Below, in pieces: positions 61,701 to 64,000 of a stretch of 64,000 nucleotides of DNA; within the stretch, counting starts at the first letter, position 1; every line of letters starts with the position of its first letter. The notes under the pieces were generated by a model. It did not search any database. It had not been told where the DNA came from and saw only the letters and a list, made by a program, of their open reading frames with translations. The stretch comes from Salibacter halophilus (GTDB lineage: Bacteria; Bacteroidota; Bacteroidia; Flavobacteriales_G; Salibacteraceae). Position numbers and translations under genes: made by a program. The DNA is taken from assembly GCF_008806325.1 (NCBI RefSeq), contig NZ_WACR01000005.1, forward strand, positions 124,001 to 188,000, written 5' to 3'.

Positions 61701-63283
61701 ACGTGATTGTGGACTTTGTCAAAAATCTTTATGGTTTTATTATCGCTATTATAATCCACATACCTCCTAATCGTGTAGCGCAACATCATTGGCTCAACTT
61801 GCGTGGGTGGTAGTTTCATACACTCACACATTTGCATGAGTGTAACGGTATTTGTATCGAATTTTTTTGAGCAACTCCTGATCTCTACTAGTGGCAAACG
61901 TGTTCCGGCTCCACTAAGCATATCGAAGTTCCGTTCTCTAAAATAAGAGTTAGATGTAAAAGAAGCCTGCTTATCAGACATTTGAGCGGTAAACTTGATC
62001 AACGGATCATCAATATTCCAAACCATGAGAGGAAACTCCATTTCAACTTCATGAAATGAATTGTAATAAGGAGTTGATGACATTCCTTTTGATTCTCGAA
62101 CTAGACGAGCTTGTCTTTCATCAGTAAGTAATGTAAACTTTAACCCGGGATGTGTGATGGAATCTTTATCCAAAATCATTGTAATCCTGGCATCTCCGGC
62201 TACAATTCTGCTTTTTTGTCTGTTTCCCTGTCTTTCTTCATCTTCTTCACCTGGCTGATCATTTGTTTTATTGAGAGCGATGAGGAAGTTATTGCTGCTT
62301 ACAACCATGAGCGGATTGGCTTCGTAATTCAGGATCAATCTAGCCGGTGTATTTCCCGTTCCGGTTCCAAGGAATTTTGCTCCTTGTTGAGAAAACCCGC
62401 CATCGTAATCTACATTCTTTATGATTCCTTTAATCGGTAAACGCCTCGAATAGCTGCTAAACCGCGGGTACGACAACATAGATCTCTTAGGCTGTGGAAA
62501 AACCTTATCTTCAAATTTACCCTGAAGTGGATTATCAAAGTAGTACGAGTTGTGAAAAACAACCGAATCAGCCTCATACTCAGGGTGACGCATGTCTATT
62601 TTATAGTCTGATAACTCTGCATAAACCTCATTTGGAGCAAAACCTATACGCGCCCAGGTAACCTTTCCATCTTTACCTGTCCACTCTTCTTCCTCAACAT
62701 CATAAACGCCACTGGTTGAAAGTATCTTGATACTATCTCCCTTGGAGTGACAGATAAGGTCAATTTCATTGGTTTCGATGATTGGTTTGCCATCGTATTT
62801 GAGCGTCCACGAACCACTGCGAGTAAACCACTTGACAGATCCGGTTCGGGTCTGATAGAAAGAATTATCTTTAAACAAATAACGGCTGAACTCAATAAAA
62901 CTGGTCAGATCCCTTTTATTACGCCTGTCATCATCCATTTCATCAATGACCGAGTTCCAGGCTTTAAATCTTTTACTAAACTGACCCTGATTGTGCATAT
63001 TGATGATCGCCCAAAAGTAGTCGTGTAGATCTGGGAAAGAGCGAAATCGAAGTTCTTTGGTGAAATTCTTTGTGTTATCAATGATGATTTTTTGGTCATC
63101 AGCTGAGAGTTGCTCTAAGAATATGGGCTCCAAATTATCTATCAATTCTTTTGTTTCGCGGTTATTGGATCTCCCCATCATTTTATCGAGATCTTTGATG
63201 AAATCCTCAGGTTCGTTCGAAAATTCCTGTGCTGATCCAGCCAGCGATAACAAAACAAAAATGGCAGATAATAAAATTCGCAT
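58775..63283 (-). CDS. Very large secreted protein of unknown function
   Basis: The product has 1502 residues, starting with a signal peptide (MRILLSAIFVLLSLAGSAQ). No membrane segment, repeat family or catalytic motif is recognised. The N-terminal 120 residues are helical (DKMMGRSNNRETKELIDNLEPIFLEQLSADDQKII). The remainder is beta-rich, with repeated phrases about nodes such as GTGTGNTPARLILNYEA, MYAGTAEHTGTIKYTPTGMSGSG and YAYYDQNAVLGGAYDRDK, suggesting a long stack of strands like an LPS-transport or translocation-and-assembly protein, though this is inference. It starts 6 bases after prmA's stop and is followed by plsY. Such proteins occur in related genomes as conserved hypotheticals. 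One motif copy (62903). Confidence 0.75.
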   Translation of the reverse strand: MRILLSAIFVLLSLAGSAQEFSNEPEDFIKDLDKMMGRSNNRETKELIDNLEPIFLEQLSADDQKIIIDNTKNFTKELRFRSFPDLHDYFWAIINMHNQGQFSKRFKAWNSVIDEMDDDRRNKRDLTSFIEFSRYLFKDNSFYQTRTGSVKWFTRSGSWTLKYDGKPIIETNEIDLICHSKGDSIKILSTSGVYDVEEEEWTGKDGKVTWARIGFAPNEVYAELSDYKIDMRHPEYEADSVVFHNSYYFDNPLQGKFEDKVFPQPKRSMLSYPRFSSYSRRLPIKGIIKNVDYDGGFSQQGAKFLGTGTGNTPARLILNYEANPLMVVSSNNFLIALNKTNDQPGEEDEERQGNRQKSRIVAGDARITMILDKDSITHPGLKFTLLTDERQARLVRESKGMSSTPYYNSFHEVEMEFPLMVWNIDDPLIKFTAQMSDKQASFTSNSYFRERNFDMLSGAGTRLPLVEIRSCSKKFDTNTVTLMQMCECMKLPPTQVEPMMLRYTIRRYVDYNSDNKTIKIFDKVHNHVLNKSKLKDYDVLRIISKLPKEDSKPNASLSLLNYDLTINGVNRILLSDSHRVQIFPDEGRIVMKKNRDFNFSGMVSAGKAEFFGKEFEFSYDGFEVKMPIVDSLQLWATSNKRDNRGKLLEARVRTLIQDLRGGLEIDKPGNKSGLESNPRYPVFTSEQESYAYYDQNAVLGGAYDRDKFNFQLEPFELDSLDKFKNEQIRFDGTFSSGDIFPDLEETLRLQEDYSLGFKRETGPEGLQAYGGKGVFRDELQLSNKGLKGDGTIKYLTSSAKSKGFIFYPDSVNGVTESFNVEEQKAPVEYPNVSADSTYLHWMPYKDKMEVSSIKGRDPISMYAGTAEHTGTIKYTPTGMSGSGKNSFSGANLYSENMKFKLLELTADTSDFELQKDMFGDVNFSSENLQAKVNFQDRKGEFISNTGRSLTKFGATLYQAYLDRFTWYMDRDEFEYSAEGQTVAQGADAVQVEGAEFVSTHPKQDSLRFFAKAAIYNASDVQIRAKKVENINVADASIIPGDGKVIVNKNAKMETLDSARVIANTKTKFHTVFNATVDITSRWNYAGNGDYNYKDKNGTTQQIHFNTIKANDERQTVAYGKILPKDEFTLSPQFGYKGDVELEAAEKNLLFKGSAIIKHGCSNLPTQWFAFESRIDPIDINIEIEDEAKNENGNLITNGLILPTDSGSVYGTYLSSPYSEKDIEVVKARGYLVYNEPTKEYRISSFQKLNERSLPGNYVALNTESCLLEGEGKMDITFETGRVGVEPVGTYTFNTVNKNLNMHYLLKMDFLFDDKLLDILVKEIQEAKDLKPVNIDNQLYTTALRNYVGKEEADELLGRMSLGKRVKLPEEIESSFFFSDIEMKYDAENDYYVTDGNIGLGSLGDEMLNKYVKGGISFENKRRGTDFMIYLDLPQHFYILDYRASTGIMQIHTDNEEFKTTLNDLKMDDRRIKADKEMRKQFVYQIGSRRLKSEAMRKFEKIE

Positions 63284-63289
63284 ATGTAC

Positions 63290-64000
63290 TTATTCTTTTT
63301 TGTAGAGCACGTGTGCCCATTTATCTTTTGAAGTCATATCAACATGAATCAGGCCAAGCTTTTTAGCTGTTTCATCAACAACAGGCACATCGCTTTTGTA
63401 AAATCCGCTTGTAAGTAAAACTCCACCTTTTGGGAGAAGCTTAGCGTAGTGATCAAGATGTCTTAAAATGATGTTTCGGTTGATATTCGCTATGATTATA
63501 TCAAACTTTTCATCAGCAGGAACCACATCAATATCACCTAATCTAACTTCAATACCGGGCGTATTATTGATCGCGATATTTTCTTCAGAACTCCTCACCG
63601 ACCATTCATCAATGTCGACTGCAAGAATATCTCCTGCTCCGCGCTTTTTGGCTATGATCGCGAGGATTGAGGTTCCGCACCCCATATCGAGAACGCGTTT
63701 ATCGGTCAGATCCATATCTAACAACCGTTCAGCTATAAGTGCCGTAGTGGCGTGATGCCCTGTACCAAAAGCCATTTTGGGTTCTATGACCAATTCCATA
63801 TCTACGGAGTTATCAGCTTGGTGAAATGGAGCTCTGACCAGTAATTTCTTCCCGATTCTAATGGGGTCAAAGTTTTTCTCCCACTCAGCATTCCAGTTTT
63901 GATCGGCAATGGTTTTGGTGGTGTAATTGACCTGAACGTGATTGGGTAACTGACTAATTAAAGCATCGAGATCTGTTTCGCTGTACTTGTCTTCAGTGAC
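63290..64000 (-). CDS. prmA: Ribosomal protein L11 methyltransferase (5' end outside window)
   Basis: Methylates ribosomal protein L11 with S-adenosylmethionine. The frame is open to the window edge, so the N-terminal part is missing; an internal Met at 63799 is not the true start, because NWNAEWEKNFDPIRIGKKLLVRAPF precedes it in frame, as in PrmA. Visible after it: ELVIEPKMAFGTGHHATTALIAERLLDM, the SAM motif RVLDMGCGTSILAIIAKKRGA, AVDIDEWSVRSSEENIAIN and IIANINRNIILRHLDHYAKLLPKGGVLLTSGFY. First visible gene of the eight-gene operon. Motif copy at 63714 and a near-copy at 63830. Confidence 0.95.
   Translation of the reverse strand, partial: VTEDKYSETDLDALISQLPNHVQVNYTTKTIADQNWNAEWEKNFDPIRIGKKLLVRAPFHQADNSVDMELVIEPKMAFGTGHHATTALIAERLLDMDLTDKRVLDMGCGTSILAIIAKKRGAGDILAVDIDEWSVRSSEENIAINNTPGIEVRLGDIDVVPADEKFDIIIANINRNIILRHLDHYAKLLPKGGVLLTSGFYKSDVPVVDETAKKLGLIHVDMTSKDKWAHVLYKKE

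Noticed and set aside
63800-64000. prmA starting at the Met at 63799
   Set aside because: The upstream frame has no stop to the window edge and encodes the conserved PrmA segment with NWNAEWEKNFDP.

Overview
The window is a stretch of a Bacteroidota chromosome, most probably from a marine or free-living member of the Flavobacteriales. The evidence is: promoters of the Bacteroidota type (TTTG or TTG, about 18-24 bases, then TAnnTTTG), few Shine-Dalgarno sites, C-terminal type IX secretion sorting domains, many small lipoproteins, a menaquinone operon, and families largely confined to this phylum (DUF6089, FloA/NfeD, SPOR/PD40 giants). Most of it reads as ordinary core genome; two short stretches (about 39.3-41.7 kb and 46.9-49.05 kb) look accessory.

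Layout. 0-6.6 kb: end of a DUF6089 outer-membrane gene, a seven-helix membrane protein, thioredoxin reductase, a succinate-semialdehyde-type dehydrogenase, tRNA-Pro, and a DUF819 transporter/lipoprotein/DUF6653 run. 6.8-14 kb: a menaquinone operon (isochorismate synthase, menD, menB, two PH-domain membrane proteins, menA, LysE exporter). 14-21 kb: DegT aminotransferase, thiol peroxidase, flavodoxin-reductase-type enzyme, aat, MsrB lipoprotein, alanine racemase, a protease-like protein and tRNA-Met. 21-26.8 kb: PAP2 phosphatase, START-like protein, LptF/G permease and two glycosyltransferases. 26.9-28.9 kb: a nitric-oxide/iron-sulfur stress operon (Rrf2 regulator, truncated haemoglobin, membrane protein, RIC repair protein) with two matching palindromic operator candidates. 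29-39.2 kb: orphan response regulator, split transketolase with a VWA protein between its halves, MsrA, CysH, epimerase, a STAS-size protein and a large BNR/VPS10 protein. 39.3-47 kb: lipoprotein, POT transporter broken by one in-frame TGA, two type IX secretion cargo proteins (one a nuclease), and an M16 peptidase. 47-49.1 kb: a two-gene cassette bracketed by REP-like palindromes, then a compound palindrome and tRNA-Arg. 49.2-64 kb: one long minus-strand operon of eight genes (prmA, a 1502-residue secreted protein, plsY, a 2098-residue PD40/coiled-coil/SPOR protein, clpS, an M48 protease, nfeD, floA).

The most striking signal is not a gene. The sequence GGTCAGANCC (N is A, G or T, never C here; the preceding base is a pyrimidine in 37 of 39 cases) occurs 39 times, in both orientations almost equally (21 plus, 18 minus), where well under one copy is expected by chance. 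Nearly all copies lie inside genes, in several reading frames and in unrelated proteins, so the constraint acts on the DNA. Two intergenic copies form inverted pairs next to gene ends, each with the palindrome AGCCGGCT in the spacer. This has the density, strand balance and placement of the DNA uptake sequences of Neisseria and Pasteurellaceae. I know of no such description in Bacteroidota; function is inference.
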